In this document: positions 55,127-64,000 of the stretch, piece by piece
Layout: every line of letters starts with the position of its first letter
How positions within the stretch are numbered: position 1 is the stretch's first letter
NCBI GenBank assembly: GCA_001421175.1
Contig: LJKL01000015.1
Span: 62,001 to 126,000, forward strand
Direction of reading: 5' to 3'
Length of the DNA stretch: 64,000 bases
Origin: Methanomassiliicoccales archaeon RumEn M2
GTDB taxonomy: Archaea > Thermoplasmatota > Thermoplasmata > Methanomassiliicoccales > Methanomethylophilaceae
Notes under the pieces: generated by a model
The model's input: the letters and a program-made list of their open reading frames with translations, nothing else
What the model was told of the DNA's origin: nothing
The model's database searches: none
Translations under genes and position numbers: made by a program

Positions 55127-56232
55127 CCCTTCAGGACACGGGCTGCTATGTCATCGGCCACCTGCCAGGTGTTGAGTTTGCCGCCCAGGTCGGGGGTGAC
55201 CTTCCCATTCGCCAGGCATCCCGAGACGGCCTTCCTGACTATCTCCCCCTCCTCCGTGTATCCGAGATTGTCCAGCATCATCTTGAGAGCCATGATCGCC
55301 GCGATGGGATTGGCTATGCCCTTCCCTGCGATATCCGGCGCGGAACCGTGTATGGGCTCGAACATGCTCACTCCCTCAGGGTTTATATTCCCGCTGGCAC
55401 CAAGTCCCAGACCTCCCTGGAGCTGTGCGCCCAGGTCCGTGAGTATGTCCCCGAACAGATTCGGAACGGCAACGGTGCCGTACCTCTCGGGGCGCGTTAT
55501 CATCGCCATGGCCATTGCATCAACGAACATGAAGTCCAGGTCCATGTCATGCTCCTTGGCCTTCTGCTTGAAGATCTCCCTCTGGAATCCGTATATCCCG
55601 GTGCAGACGTTGGCCTTGTCAACTAGGGTGACCCTGTCCTGCCCCAGGGACTCGGCATGCCTGAAGGAGTATTCCGCGAACCTCTCGACTCCTTTCCTGG
55701 AAAGAAGGCCCAGCTCCACGGCGAAGTCCTCTTCCGTGTTCGCATCCAGATGCAGGGATATCTTCAGTTCGTACATCCTGCGGGAAGCGGAGAGCTCCAG
55801 ATCCCCTCCCGAGGATACCTTGCCTCCCATTCCCATGTAGAAGTCCTCCGTGTTCTCCCTGAGGAAGTGGATATCGAAATCCACCTCCCTCTTCAGGGGC
55901 ACATAGGGATGGATCGAAGTGACGGGTCTGAAGTTTATGTATTGGTCCAGAGCGGACCTGAGCCTCAGAAGGACGCCCTGCTCCAGGACACCGGGCTTGA
56001 CCCTCGGGTCTCCGATGGCTCCGAAGTATATCGCATCCTTGGACTTCAGCGCCTCGATCTCCCCGGCCTCCAGGAGGGTCCCGGATTCCAGATACCTCTC
56101 GGAGCCTATGTCGAAGAGCTCGGCATCATAACGGAAAGAGGATATCTCGGAGACCGCCTCAAGCACCTGCATCCCCGCATCGGTCACATCCTTCCCTATG
56201 CCGTCTCCGGGTATAAGTGCCAGGTGATTCAT
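55123..56232 (-). CDS. leuB: 3-isopropylmalate dehydrogenase
   Basis: About 369 aa of the isocitrate/isopropylmalate dehydrogenase family, catalysing NAD-linked oxidative decarboxylation in leucine synthesis. LALIPGDGIGKDVTDAG, LRENTEDFYMGMGG, the VDKANVCTGIYG segment, VDAMAMAM and NLFGDILTDLGAQLQGGLGLGAS are visible. I chose the ATG at 56232, which overlaps the leuD stop. Archaeal relatives also act on methylmalate (isoleucine) or homoisocitrate; the leu context favours isopropylmalate. Confidence 0.94.
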   Translation of the reverse strand: MNHLALIPGDGIGKDVTDAGMQVLEAVSEISSFRYDAELFDIGSERYLESGTLLEAGEIEALKSKDAIYFGAIGDPRVKPGVLEQGVLLRLRSALDQYINFRPVTSIHPYVPLKREVDFDIHFLRENTEDFYMGMGGKVSSGGDLELSASRRMYELKISLHLDANTEEDFAVELGLLSRKGVERFAEYSFRHAESLGQDRVTLVDKANVCTGIYGFQREIFKQKAKEHDMDLDFMFVDAMAMAMITRPERYGTVAVPNLFGDILTDLGAQLQGGLGLGASGNINPEGVSMFEPIHGSAPDIAGKGIANPIAAIMALKMMLDNLGYTEEGEIVRKAVSGCLANGKVTPDLGGKLNTWQVADDIAARVLKG

Positions 56233-56711
56233 TTCCTTCTCCTTATGGCCTCTATGAGCCCGCCGGATTCGATTAGGTTCTGTATGAATTCGGGATGCTT
56301 CTTGAAATTGTATACCTTGCCTGTGCTCAGGTCCCGTATGGTTCCGGCCGAGGTATCCACCTCTGCCTCTGAGCCTTCCTCTATTTCGACGGGGCACTCA
56401 ACAAGTGCCAGGCCCGTATTTATCGAGTTCCTGAAGAATATCCTGGAGAAGGATTCCGCCACGATGCAGGAGATCCCTGCATCCATAAGTGCCAGTGGCG
56501 CATGCTCTCTCGAGGAGCCGCAGCCGAAGTTCCTTTCGGCGATTATTATGTCGCCTTCGTTCATCTTCTCCGCTATCCTGGGCCTTACCTTCTCGAAGGC
56601 GAAATCCCCCAGGCGGTCCAGGTTCTCGGACACGAGGCGTTCTGCGGGTATTATCTGATCCGTGTCCACGTGGTCCCCGAACCTCCATACCCTTCCTCTG
56701 TAGACGGTCAT
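56229..56711 (-). CDS. leuD: 3-isopropylmalate dehydratase, small subunit
   Basis: A 160-residue swivel-domain subunit. MTVYRGRVWRFGDHVDTDQIIPAERL and the active-site segment ERNFGCGSSREHAPLALMDAGI are diagnostic, followed by FSRIFFRNSINTGLALV. It pairs with LeuC to isomerise isopropylmalate. I chose the ATG at 56711, which overlaps the leuC stop by four bases; upstream residues in this frame are antisense-like and unrelated. Confidence 0.95.
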   Translation of the reverse strand: MTVYRGRVWRFGDHVDTDQIIPAERLVSENLDRLGDFAFEKVRPRIAEKMNEGDIIIAERNFGCGSSREHAPLALMDAGISCIVAESFSRIFFRNSINTGLALVECPVEIEEGSEAEVDTSAGTIRDLSTGKVYNFKKHPEFIQNLIESGGLIEAIRRRK

Positions 56712-57961
56712 GGAAGGTCCTCCGGCACTGCTATGCGGCCGAGCACGGCAGAGGCCGCCACCACCGCAGGCCCAGCGAGATACACCTCGGAGCCTTTGTG
56801 GCCCATCCTCCCCACGAAGTTCCTGTTCGTTGAAGAAACAGCTTTCTCGCCCTCGGCGAGTATCCCCATGTAGCCTCCGAGGCACGCGCCGCAGGTCGGA
56901 CCGGACACGAAGGCGCCTGCATCCATGAACACGGTCATCAGGCCCTCGTCTATCATGGCCCTCTGCACGGACGGGCTTGCCGGAACGACTATCATCCTCA
57001 CTCCGGGTGCGACCTTCCTTCCTTTGATTATCTCCGCAGCTATCCTCATATCCTCTATCCTGCCATTGGTGCAGGACCCGAGATAGGCCTGGTCTATGGC
57101 GACGTCCACCTCCCTGACCGGACGTCCGTTCTCGGGCAGATGGGGGCATGCCACCATGGGCTCGAGCTCCGAGAGGTCATATCTCAGCACCTTGACGTAA
57201 CGGGCGTCCTTGTCCGGGACCACTGCCTCATAGTCTCCTCTGACCTTGTCCTTCACGTAATCATCGGTCTTGGAGTCACAGGGGAATATGCCGGCTTTGG
57301 CCCCTGCTTCTATGGCCATGTTGCATATGGTGAGCCTGTCCGGCACGGGCATGGCATCCGCCCCGGGACCGCCGAACTCCCACGCTTGGTATATCGCCCC
57401 GTCAACGCCCATATCTGTTATGAGCTTGATGACCAGGTCCTTTCCCCCCACATCCTTGCGGAACTTCCCCGTCAGTTCGATCCTGATGGTTTCAGGGACC
57501 TTGAACCATAATCTGCCCGTTGCGAAGGCCGCGGCGGCCTCTGTGGAGCCTATGCCTGTGGAGAAGGCGCCCAGCCCTCCGTAGGTGCAGGTATGGGAAT
57601 CCGCTCCGACGATCAGCCTTCCGGGGGCTGCGAAGCCCTCGTCGATCATGATCTGGTGGCAGACCCCGGACCTCCCCACTTCGAAGTAGTTCTCTATGCA
57701 GTGCCTTTTCGCGAACTCCCTCATCTCCTTGGCCTGCTCGGCGGAGGCTATGTCCTTGTTGGGGACGTAGTGATCCGGTATGAGAACGATCTTCTCCTTC
57801 TTCGGAGGGAGGCCCAGGCTCTCGAATCGCCTGAAGGCTATGGGTCCCGTGACGTCGTTCACCATCACGAAATCCACTTCCGCCTCCACTATGTCCCCGG
57901 CCCTGGCGTCCTGGCCTGATTTCTTGGAGAGTATCTTCTCCGCTACGGTCTTGCCTTTCAC
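56708..57961 (-). CDS. leuC: 3-isopropylmalate dehydratase, large subunit
   Basis: A 417-residue aconitase-family subunit with a [4Fe-4S] cluster. VNDVTGPIAFRRFE, VLIPDHYVPNKDIASAEQ, GADSHTCTYGGLGAFSTGIGSTE (first cluster Cys), YLGSCTNGRIEDMR (second) and GPTCGACLGG (third) are all present. It overlaps leuA by four bases upstream and leuD by four downstream, so translation is probably coupled. Confidence 0.96.
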   Translation of the reverse strand: MKGKTVAEKILSKKSGQDARAGDIVEAEVDFVMVNDVTGPIAFRRFESLGLPPKKEKIVLIPDHYVPNKDIASAEQAKEMREFAKRHCIENYFEVGRSGVCHQIMIDEGFAAPGRLIVGADSHTCTYGGLGAFSTGIGSTEAAAAFATGRLWFKVPETIRIELTGKFRKDVGGKDLVIKLITDMGVDGAIYQAWEFGGPGADAMPVPDRLTICNMAIEAGAKAGIFPCDSKTDDYVKDKVRGDYEAVVPDKDARYVKVLRYDLSELEPMVACPHLPENGRPVREVDVAIDQAYLGSCTNGRIEDMRIAAEIIKGRKVAPGVRMIVVPASPSVQRAMIDEGLMTVFMDAGAFVSGPTCGACLGGYMGILAEGEKAVSSTNRNFVGRMGHKGSEVYLAGPAVVAASAVLGRIAVPEDLP

Positions 57962-59524
57962 TGTGATTTCCTCCTGGAATAGTCTCTGTTTATGGCCTCC
58001 ATGATGGCATCGACGGATGTGTTGACGATGTCCAGACCGACGGCCTTCCCTGCGGATGCGCTGCCGTCGCCCTTGGCGTCCTTCACCACCACCGATACCT
58101 CGCAGATGGAGTCGCTGCCTCCCGTTATGGCATCCAGGCGCAGCTCCTCCAGGGAGACGTTCCCGTTCACTGCGTCCCTTATCGCCTTCATAGCCGCATC
58201 CACCGGGCCCAGGCCGACCTGGGAGGCGGTGTTCTTCTTTCCGTCCATCTCTATCGTCACTGTGGCCGTGGGCGTGACATTCTTGCCTGTTATGACCACG
58301 AACTCCTTCAGTGCCACAGAGTGCTGGACATTGTCCTTCCAGAGGACATTGTCAGCTATCACGGCCAGCTCTATGTCATCGATCTTCTTGCCGCCCACCG
58401 CTATGGCCTTCATGCTCTCCATCAGCTCGGGCATCCTGTCCTCAGGGAAGTCGACCTTCATGCGGTCGAGCCTCTCCCTCACGGAATGGGCTCCGGAATG
58501 CTTGCCCAGGGATATGTTCCTGTCCATCCCCACGAGCTCGGGGGGGAATGCCTCGTATGTCGAGGAATCTGCCAGCATGCCGTGCACGTGTATACCTGAC
58601 TCGTGTGCGAATGCATTCCTGCCTATGATCGGTTTCGTATACTCTATCGGATAGCCTGTGTACCTGGATATCGCCTTGGAGACCTGGCCTATCTTGGAGA
58701 GCTCCACTGTCGTTATGCCGTAATTTATGAAGAGCAGCACGGCCACCTCTTCCAGCGGGGCATTGCCCGCTCTCTCCCCCAGGCCGTTCACGCATGCGTG
58801 AACCTGGGACGCTCCCGCCTCCACCGCAGCTATGGAGTTGGCGGTCGCCAGCCCCATGTCGTTGTGGCAGTGCACTGCTATCGGCACCTTCACGGATTTG
58901 GAGATCTCCGATACCAGGAACTCCATGGAACGGGGGGGACATCACTCCCACCGTATCCGGGATGTCTATCAGATCGGCACCGGCCTCCGCCACGCTGCCG
59001 TATACCTTCTTCAGGAAGTCCAGGTCGCTTCTGGTGGCGTCCTCGCATGAGAACTGCACTTTCAGCCCGTGGTCCTTGGCGTACTGCACCGCGGAGACGG
59101 CCCTGTCCAGGACCTGGTCCTTCGTCATCTTGAGCTTCCTCTCCAGATGGATGTCGGAGGTCGCTATGAACGTGTGAATGTAGTCCAGACCCGTGTCTAT
59201 GACCGCATCTATATCGGATACGGTGGACCTGGCCAGAGAGCATACCCTGGCGTTCAGGCCGAGCCCGGCTATTCTCTTGAGGGTCTCCTTCTCGTCCTTG
59301 CCTGAGGCCGAGAATCCCGCCTCTATCTCATCCACTCCGAGGTCGTCGAGGGCCTTCGCTATGGCGATCTTGTCCGACATGGACAGGGCTATGCCGGGCG
59401 CCTGCTCTCCGTCCCTCAGCGTCGTGTCCAGAATCTCGACTTTATGGGAAAGTAGCGGCAGCACCCTGTCATTATAGGGGCTGGCACTCAGTTTTCCTTT
59501 CCATTGGGTCTTTTTTTCGGACAT
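57958..59524 (-). CDS. leuA: 2-isopropylmalate synthase (or citramalate synthase), frameshifted
   Basis: The catalytic TIM barrel has VEILDTTLRDGEQAPGIALS, EAGFSASGKDE, FIATSDIHLE, VHCHNDMGLATANSIAAVEAGA and NGLGERAGNAPLEE. The C-terminal 120 residues form the LeuA regulatory domain, a likely site of leucine or isoleucine feedback. The frame breaks in a seven-G run at 58932-58938; six G restores DTVGVMSPRSMEFLVSEI. The repaired length is about 521 aa. I chose the ATG at 59524 (MSEKKTQWKG). First gene of leuACDB-pcc1. Citramalate synthase cannot be excluded, since the families are close. Confidence 0.92.
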
Positions 59525-59634
59525 ATTCCTTAACCTCGCAACATCCGTACATTTACGCTGATAAAAACCTTCACTTACAGAGCTGGAAAAAGGATGAAGT
59601 AAGGGCGGGCGGTGCCCGCCGGTTTTGATGGGTT

Positions 59635-60012
59635 TTAAGCTTTCCAAAGCCCGTGTATATTGCAGACTTCCCAGGCCTCGACCTTTGCGGCGTCGGTCTT
59701 GAAGAATGCCTCAGGCTCGTCTCCGGGGTTGAGGTACTTCCTCATGATGATGCCGTCTGCGCATATCTCGATGTACGAGATGTAATGCTTGTCTATCATG
59801 GGATGAGCAGTCTCCTTTCCCACTCTGACCCTGTACCCGCCCTTCTCCTTCATGATATAAGGCACATGCTTCTCTTTGGTCATATCGGCAGTCTGGGCGG
59901 TCAGAAGCTTCATGTCCTCGCCGCAGCAGACCAGAGCGCCTTTCCCTCCGACCTCGACCTCGACGATGTTCCCGCAGATCTCGCAATGATATATCTCCCT
60001 ACGTTTCGCCAT
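59635..60012 (-). CDS. dfx: Desulfoferrodoxin / superoxide reductase
   Basis: About 125 aa. An N-terminal rubredoxin-like knuckle ([14 protein letters not shown]...LVCCGEDM) binds the first iron. The superoxide reductase domain has [21 protein letters not shown] and EVCNIHGLW, which supply the His4-Cys site. It reduces superoxide to peroxide and so protects a strict anaerobe. I chose the ATG at 60012 over one three codons earlier. Transcribed alone. Confidence 0.95.
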   Translation of the reverse strand: MAKRREIYHCEICGNIVEVEVGGKGALVCCGEDMKLLTAQTADMTKEKHVPYIMKEKGGYRVRVGKETAHPMIDKHYISYIEICADGIIMRKYLNPGDEPEAFFKTDAAKVEAWEVCNIHGLWKA

Positions 60013-60137
60013 TAATATCACCTGCTGGTTATCAGTGTTTACCGTTTATTAAATGATTGACCTCTTACCGAGAGGGCTCCTCTCGGGAGAATCGCGGCGC
60101 AAAGGCATATCAGTCCGTTACAGGATTCCACAGGCCG

Positions 60138-60728
60138 ATGACACAGGAGATCCCTGCCATGGCCGTTTTCCGCGAGGGGCGAAGGATTACCGCAGGCCGG
60201 CTCGGCCGGGACCTGCAAGGCACTGCGGACTATCTCGATCTTGTATCCGGCCCGGACAGCAGGATAGACAGGAAGACCCCTTTCCTCGCAGTGGATGTGC
60301 GCGGCATTGCGGAAGGGGAGTTCAGAGCCGACGTGATCAAGAACATCAAAGTGAAGAAATACAATGTCTGGCTCATGACATGTGTAAGGGATGCGGACGA
60401 CCTTTTCGACGTTTTCAACAGCGAGGCGGATACGGTCCTCGTGCCCTGCCATCTCACCTCCTACGATGATCTGGAGGATATGCTCTCTGTCTCGGAGAGT
60501 ATCATTCCCGCCATAATCGTTTCCGGGCTGATGGCGCCCGGGCAGAGGAGCCCGGAGGACATACTGAGCAGATTGGTGTCCCTGGGATTCGATTCGGCGG
60601 CCGTGATCGATACTGACGGCATCATAAGCGCACTGGAATGGGCGAGGCTCTCCGGGATCGCGGAGATCCTGCCCTATTCAGAGAGCGCACCGGTCATGGC
60701 CGGGCGGCGATTCATATCTGCCCTTTGA
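60138..60728 (+). CDS. Conserved archaeal hypothetical protein, possible TIM-barrel fold
   Basis: About 196 aa. It alternates strands and helices (FLAVDVRGIAEGEF, YNVWLMTCVRDADDLFDVF, TVLVPCHLTSYDDLEDM, IIPAIIVSGLMAPGQRSPED, FDSAAVIDTDGIISALEWA), which suggests a beta/alpha barrel, perhaps a distant HisA-like relative. I could not fix the family. ATG 60138 and ATG 60159 are both plausible starts; a TATA-like TTTATTAAATG lies at about 60043-60053. Its 3' end overlaps the convergent flavoprotein gene by 17 bases. Confidence 0.55.
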   Translation: MTQEIPAMAVFREGRRITAGRLGRDLQGTADYLDLVSGPDSRIDRKTPFLAVDVRGIAEGEFRADVIKNIKVKKYNVWLMTCVRDADDLFDVFNSEADTVLVPCHLTSYDDLEDMLSVSESIIPAIIVSGLMAPGQRSPEDILSRLVSLGFDSAAVIDTDGIISALEWARLSGIAEILPYSESAPVMAGRRFISAL

Positions 60729-61263
60729 TCTTCAGAGCCAGGGCCTTCCCGAACCTGTAGGCCTCCTTGCCCGCAGGGGATATGTCCTCTCCGTCCGTAT
60801 TCTCCACCAGGGATTCGCCTCCCCATTTCGCATTTATGGAGAAGGCGAAGGCCCTGCAGATGGAGGTGACGTTCTCGAACCTGGGGTTCCTGCTGCCTCC
60901 GGTGGAGACAAGTGCCACATACTTCTTGGGCGGATCGTCGTCCTCAGTGTGCCAGTATAACTGGAAACGGTCTATGACCTGCTTTATTATGGAAGAGGGT
61001 CCGGAGAAGTATACCGGCGTTCCGAGAACGATGAGATCGGCATCCCTGACCGCATCGTATATCACATGCATGTCATCCTTTATGTGGCACTTGCCCTCGG
61101 TGAAGCATCTGTTGCACCCTGTGCAGTGCCTGATATCCATATCATAAGGCCTGATCACGCTGACGTCGAAGCCTTCCTCTCCCAAGGCATCGGCCAAGGC
61201 TTCGCACTGTATCTCCGTGCTGCCTTCCTTCCTGGCGCTTCCTACGATTAGTGTGGCCTTCAT
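60712..61263 (-). CDS. NADPH-dependent FMN reductase / iron-sulfur flavoprotein
   Basis: A 183-residue flavodoxin-fold protein. TLIVGSARKEGSTEIQCEAL is the FMN phosphate loop, and TPVYFSGPSSIIKQVIDRF is the second FMN-binding segment. The motif HCTGCNRCFTEGKC matches the cluster-binding cysteines of archaeal iron-sulfur flavoproteins, which reduce oxygen or peroxide. I chose the ATG at 61263 because a TATA box at 61287-61295 lies about 28 bases upstream. It shares that intergenic region with egsA. Confidence 0.9.
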   Translation of the reverse strand: MKATLIVGSARKEGSTEIQCEALADALGEEGFDVSVIRPYDMDIRHCTGCNRCFTEGKCHIKDDMHVIYDAVRDADLIVLGTPVYFSGPSSIIKQVIDRFQLYWHTEDDDPPKKYVALVSTGGSRNPRFENVTSICRAFAFSINAKWGGESLVENTDGEDISPAGKEAYRFGKALALKIKGQI

Positions 61264-61327
61264 GAGCCAATGATGCCCGTGTGTAGTTTTATATGTTTTC
61301 AGAGGTATAGGCGCAGAGGTGTGCCCG
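61264..61327. promoter_or_regulatory. Divergent promoter of flavoprotein and egsA genes
   Basis: GTTTTATATG at 61286-61295 reads as a TATA box in both directions. It is 28 bases from the minus-strand ATG and about 36 bases from the plus-strand ATG. This is a second case of one TATA box serving divergent genes in the window. Confidence 0.5.
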
Positions 61328-62392
61328 ATGGAAGAACCGTTCACAAAATCAAGGGAAATGGTATTCCCCCGAAGCATACTGGTCGGTCATGAGGTGCTGC
61401 CCAGGATAGTGGATATGAGCATGAGCCTCGGTTTTTCGGGGCCCGGGCTCATGATCACAGGGGAGAACACCTATAAGTCCGCCGGCAGGGACGTGGAGGA
61501 ATTCATGTCCGACGGCGGCTACGAGATGACCGTTCATCTTTCAGGCAACGCTACCTTCGAATGCGTCGACGATGCTGTGAGCCTCGGCAAAGAGACGGGG
61601 AGCAGATTCATACTGGCTGTCGGAGGCGGGAACAAGATAGACACCGCGAAGCTCACGGCCAAGAAGCTGGGCGTGCATTTCATAAGCATACCCACCTCGG
61701 CATCCCACGACGGGATAGCCTCCGGCAGGGCGTCCCTTAAATCAAGCACCGAGACGAAATCCGTTGAGGCCGTCTCCCCGATGGGGATACTTGCCGATAC
61801 GGGCGTGATAACCGACGCGCCCTTCCGGTATCTTGTGTCCGGCTGCGCAGACGTGATCTCCAACATATCGGCTCTGGCGGACTGGGAGCTTTCGCGCAAG
61901 AGCAACAACGAATTCTTCAGCACCTCGGCGTACCAGATGTCCATGATGGCCGCGGAGACCATAATCGAGAACTCCAAGAACATAAGGCCTAACGACGAGG
62001 AGTGCACATGGCTCGTCCTGAAGCCCATAATCCTCTCTGGGGTGTCGATGTCCGTGGCCGGCAGCTCCAGGCCCACCAGCGGCTCAGAGCATATGTTCTC
62101 CCATGCCCTGGACACCCTGCATCCCGGTAAGGCCATGCACGGAGAGCAGTGCGGAGTGGGATGCATAATGATGACCTATCTCCACGGAAAGGACTGGATG
62201 AGAATAAGGAACGCCCTGATGGATATAGGGGCGCCGGTGGATGCCGCCGGCCTCGGCCTGAACTCCGAGGATGTGATCGATGCGCTGACATATATGCACA
62301 GGATCAGGAAGGACAGGGCCACGATCATAGGCGAGAACGGGCTGTCCAGAGCCGCCGCCGAGAATCTGGCGAGAGCTACACACGTCATCTGA
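61328..62392 (+). CDS. egsA: sn-Glycerol-1-phosphate dehydrogenase
   Basis: A 354-residue enzyme that reduces dihydroxyacetone phosphate to glycerol-1-phosphate, the backbone of archaeal ether lipids. ILAVGGGNKIDTAKLTAKKLG is the NAD-binding loop. SIPTSASHDGIASGRASL and the zinc-binding SGCADVISNISALADW and SGSEHMFSHALD segments are visible, with a second His in AMHGEQCGVG. I chose the ATG at 61328; a GTG three codons earlier is possible. The enzyme is a marker of Archaea. Confidence 0.96.
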   Translation: MEEPFTKSREMVFPRSILVGHEVLPRIVDMSMSLGFSGPGLMITGENTYKSAGRDVEEFMSDGGYEMTVHLSGNATFECVDDAVSLGKETGSRFILAVGGGNKIDTAKLTAKKLGVHFISIPTSASHDGIASGRASLKSSTETKSVEAVSPMGILADTGVITDAPFRYLVSGCADVISNISALADWELSRKSNNEFFSTSAYQMSMMAAETIIENSKNIRPNDEECTWLVLKPIILSGVSMSVAGSSRPTSGSEHMFSHALDTLHPGKAMHGEQCGVGCIMMTYLHGKDWMRIRNALMDIGAPVDAAGLGLNSEDVIDALTYMHRIRKDRATIIGENGLSRAAAENLARATHVI

Positions 62393-62402
62393 GGTATGGG
62401 AA

Positions 62403-62828
62403 ATGGTATTGGTAACGCTTATAGGTGAATCGCAGGCGAGGATCGGCAACAGGTTCTATTACCTGGGCCCCTCGCTTGAATGCCGTGAATGCAGATTCAA
62501 GAACGTGTGCTTCAACCTGGAGGTCGGCAGGATGTATGAGGTGACCGAGCTCAGGGACGTGCACCATGAGTGCGAGATGCACGAGAGCGGTGTCAGAGCG
62601 GTGGTTGTCGTCAAGGTCCCGATGCGCGTCTGCGTCGAGAGGAAGTACGCCATAGACGGCAGCAGGATAACCTTCGAGCATGCGAAATGCTCGGAGGTCG
62701 GATGCACCAACTGGGGTCTGTGCCATCCCTTCTTCGTCAAGGACGGGGACAAGCTGTCCATAGTCGAGATACTGGAGAATACCGAGTGCTCTGCCGGAGA
62801 GAAGCGGACGATCGTCCGGACAGAGTGA
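62403..62828 (+). CDS. UPF0179 family protein
   Basis: A 141-residue archaeal protein with eight cysteines (CRECRFKNVC, HECEMH, RVCVER, AKCSEVGCTNWGLC, TECSAGEK), fitting UPF0179, a widespread euryarchaeal family of unknown function. The Cys pattern suggests an iron-sulfur or zinc site. It follows egsA by 10 bases and is probably in the same transcript. Its stop directly abuts the purC stop on the other strand. Confidence 0.9.
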   Translation: MVLVTLIGESQARIGNRFYYLGPSLECRECRFKNVCFNLEVGRMYEVTELRDVHHECEMHESGVRAVVVVKVPMRVCVERKYAIDGSRITFEHAKCSEVGCTNWGLCHPFFVKDGDKLSIVEILENTECSAGEKRTIVRTE

Positions 62829-63730
62829 TCAGAACCTCTGCCCTGTTATCCTCTCGTACACTTCCACGTACAGGTTGCTGACCCTGTCAACGACCTCCTC
62901 GGGAAGAGCCGGTATATCGGGCTCGGCGCCACCTTTCTCCCTTGCGGCCATCAATCTGCCGTGGTATCCGTCTCACGATAGTGCTGGCGGACGAACTCCT
63001 TGCTCAGCTCCACCATTTTGCCCTTGGCATACTCCGCGGCGTCCCACCAGCGGTCCTCATCCAACGTGCCGAAGGTGTCTATGACGATCAGATTGCGTTC
63101 CTCGTCGTATCCGAACTCCTTCTTGCCATCGCAGTGTATCAGGCCCCTCTTGGCCACTTCCTCTGCTATGATCTCATCTATCCTGAGAACGGTGCTCACG
63201 ATCTCGTCGTAATCCTCATCGGTAAGGCCGGCTATCCTCTTTGCCTCCTTCTCCGTCAGCTCCCTGTCGTGAGCCTCCAGTTTGGTGGTGGTCTCCACGA
63301 AGGGGCGCGGGAGCTTCTCCCCGTACCTGACGGTGTGCCCTTTCGGGAATCCCAGATCCTCCGCCTTTATCCTGCCGGCCTTTATGCGGTCCATCAGGGA
63401 CCCTGCGGCGTAGTGCCTGCAGATCACTTCCAGAGGTATGAGGTAGTTCACCGTATCGGTGTATATCTTATCATAATCCTCGATTATGCTGAGCCTCTTC
63501 ACCTTCATCCTGTTGGGCGGGATGTACTCCCCGAAATGAGTCTTTATCCCCTTGGATTCCAGGAGGTCGAACCAGAATTTCGCCGTCCTGCACAGGGTGT
63601 TCCCCTTGTGCGGGATACTGGACGGTATGATCTTATCGAAAACCGATATATTGTCCGTGAAAACGAATTCCAGTGTCTTCTGGTCCACGGCGTAGACCTC
63701 TTTGACCTTTCCCGTCCTGATGAGCTCCAT
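62829..63730 (-). CDS. purC: SAICAR synthetase, frameshifted near C-terminus
   Basis: Catalyses the ATP-dependent ligation of aspartate in purine synthesis. GKVKEVYAVDQKTLEFVFTD, the IPHKGNTLCRTAKFWF segment, VICRHYAAGSL, GLIHCDGKKEFGYD and IDTFGTLDEDRWWD are visible. The frame breaks at 62968-62969, where one C is missing on the plus strand; repair turns RETDTTAD-stop into RETGYHGRLMAAREKGG and adds about 45 residues ending at 62829. Repaired length is about 300 aa, a normal archaeal size. It faces UPF0179. Confidence 0.93.
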
Positions 63731-63761
63731 GCCGGTCTAATCGGAAGAAGGCGTATTAATA

Positions 63762-64000
63762 TCAGTCGTTCCCCGAGCATCCTGTGCATCCGGGACGCCT
63801 CTCCAGCTCCGCGATCCTTATGTCCCATGTGCTCGCTTTCAGCGACAGAAGCCTGCCTACCAGGGGCTTCCCCTTTCCGGAGATCATCTTTATCGTCTCC
63901 GTCGCCTCGATCCCACCGATCACGGATACGACGGATCCTATGGCGGGTATGATCCCGGGCCTGACCTCGGGAAGGAAGCATTCAAGGCAGGCCGTCCTGC
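63762..64000 (-). CDS. ThiF/MoeB-family adenylyltransferase, 3' part only
   Basis: The minus-strand frame runs off the right edge and covers the last 78 residues. TACLECFLPEVRPGIIPAIGSVVSVIGGIEATETIKMISGKGKPLVGRLL is summarised here by its key parts: the zinc Cys pair CLEC, GIEATETIK and the second Cys pair in PGCTGCS. This is the C-terminus of an E1-like ThiF/MoeB/HesA protein, which adenylates a ubiquitin-like sulfur carrier. The start and catalytic core are outside the window, so the exact member cannot be named. Confidence 0.85.
   Translation of the reverse strand, partial: RTACLECFLPEVRPGIIPAIGSVVSVIGGIEATETIKMISGKGKPLVGRLLSLKASTWDIRIAELERRPGCTGCSGND

Overview
The window is archaeal and most resembles a Thermoplasmata genome of the methanogen type (Methanomassiliicoccales-like). 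Supporting genes include glycerol-1-phosphate dehydrogenase, archaeosine tRNA-ribosyltransferase, the KEOPS subunit Pcc1, an archaeal-type threonyl-tRNA synthetase, UPF0179, a DUF1638 protein and nitrogenase-like genes. Many genes also show TATA boxes about 25 nt before a leaderless start. No mcr or pyl gene is present, so the exact order is inferred. Genes are tightly packed and GC-rich, and both window edges cut a gene.

Layout. 1-3650: HTH-cupin regulator, acyl-CoA synthetase and an ACT-ACT-metallohydrolase. 3651-6698: a compact locus with a Lys-rich protein bearing a Cys-rich tail, a radical SAM/SPASM enzyme, a DUF6951-like protein and, across one shared TATA box, a DUF5685 protein. 6727-13230: nitroreductase, membrane protein, a large BspA-type surface protein, GyrI-like protein and DEAD-box helicase. 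13446-19139: probable accessory island with a UvsE-DUF1722 fusion, a YqaJ-like nuclease and a Sau3AI-like restriction/Vsr/C5-methyltransferase cassette. 19194-23918: pyrophosphatase, second BspA-type protein, tRNA-Arg, nitroreductase, FKBP. 24052-29416: tRNA-Thr, a small-protein/DUF1638/Rrf2 operon, a heliorhodopsin, a SemiSWEET, an SDR and an acyltransferase-like gene. 29531-37080: a MarR/ABC/ABC export operon with a palindromic operator, divergent from a nitrogenase-like pair (NifH-NifD in one reading frame plus a NifK-like gene). 37081-37483: hairpin-rich intergenic DNA.

37484-64000 is mainly housekeeping: argCJBD opposite argGH (glutamate to arginine, without argF), thiDN, thiM and thiE around thrS, pth2, tgtA, pcc1, the leuACDB operon, desulfoferrodoxin, egsA, UPF0179, purC and the 3' end of a ThiF/MoeB-type gene.

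Thirteen genes are split by single-base indels, mostly in short G/C runs, and in every case the other frame supplies the missing conserved part. This pattern looks like sequence error rather than decay. Those genes are annotated as full-length CDS with the frameshift position given. The best candidates for undescribed biology are the Cys-tail/radical SAM/DUF5685 locus and the nitrogenase-like HD-K system with its neighbouring exporter.
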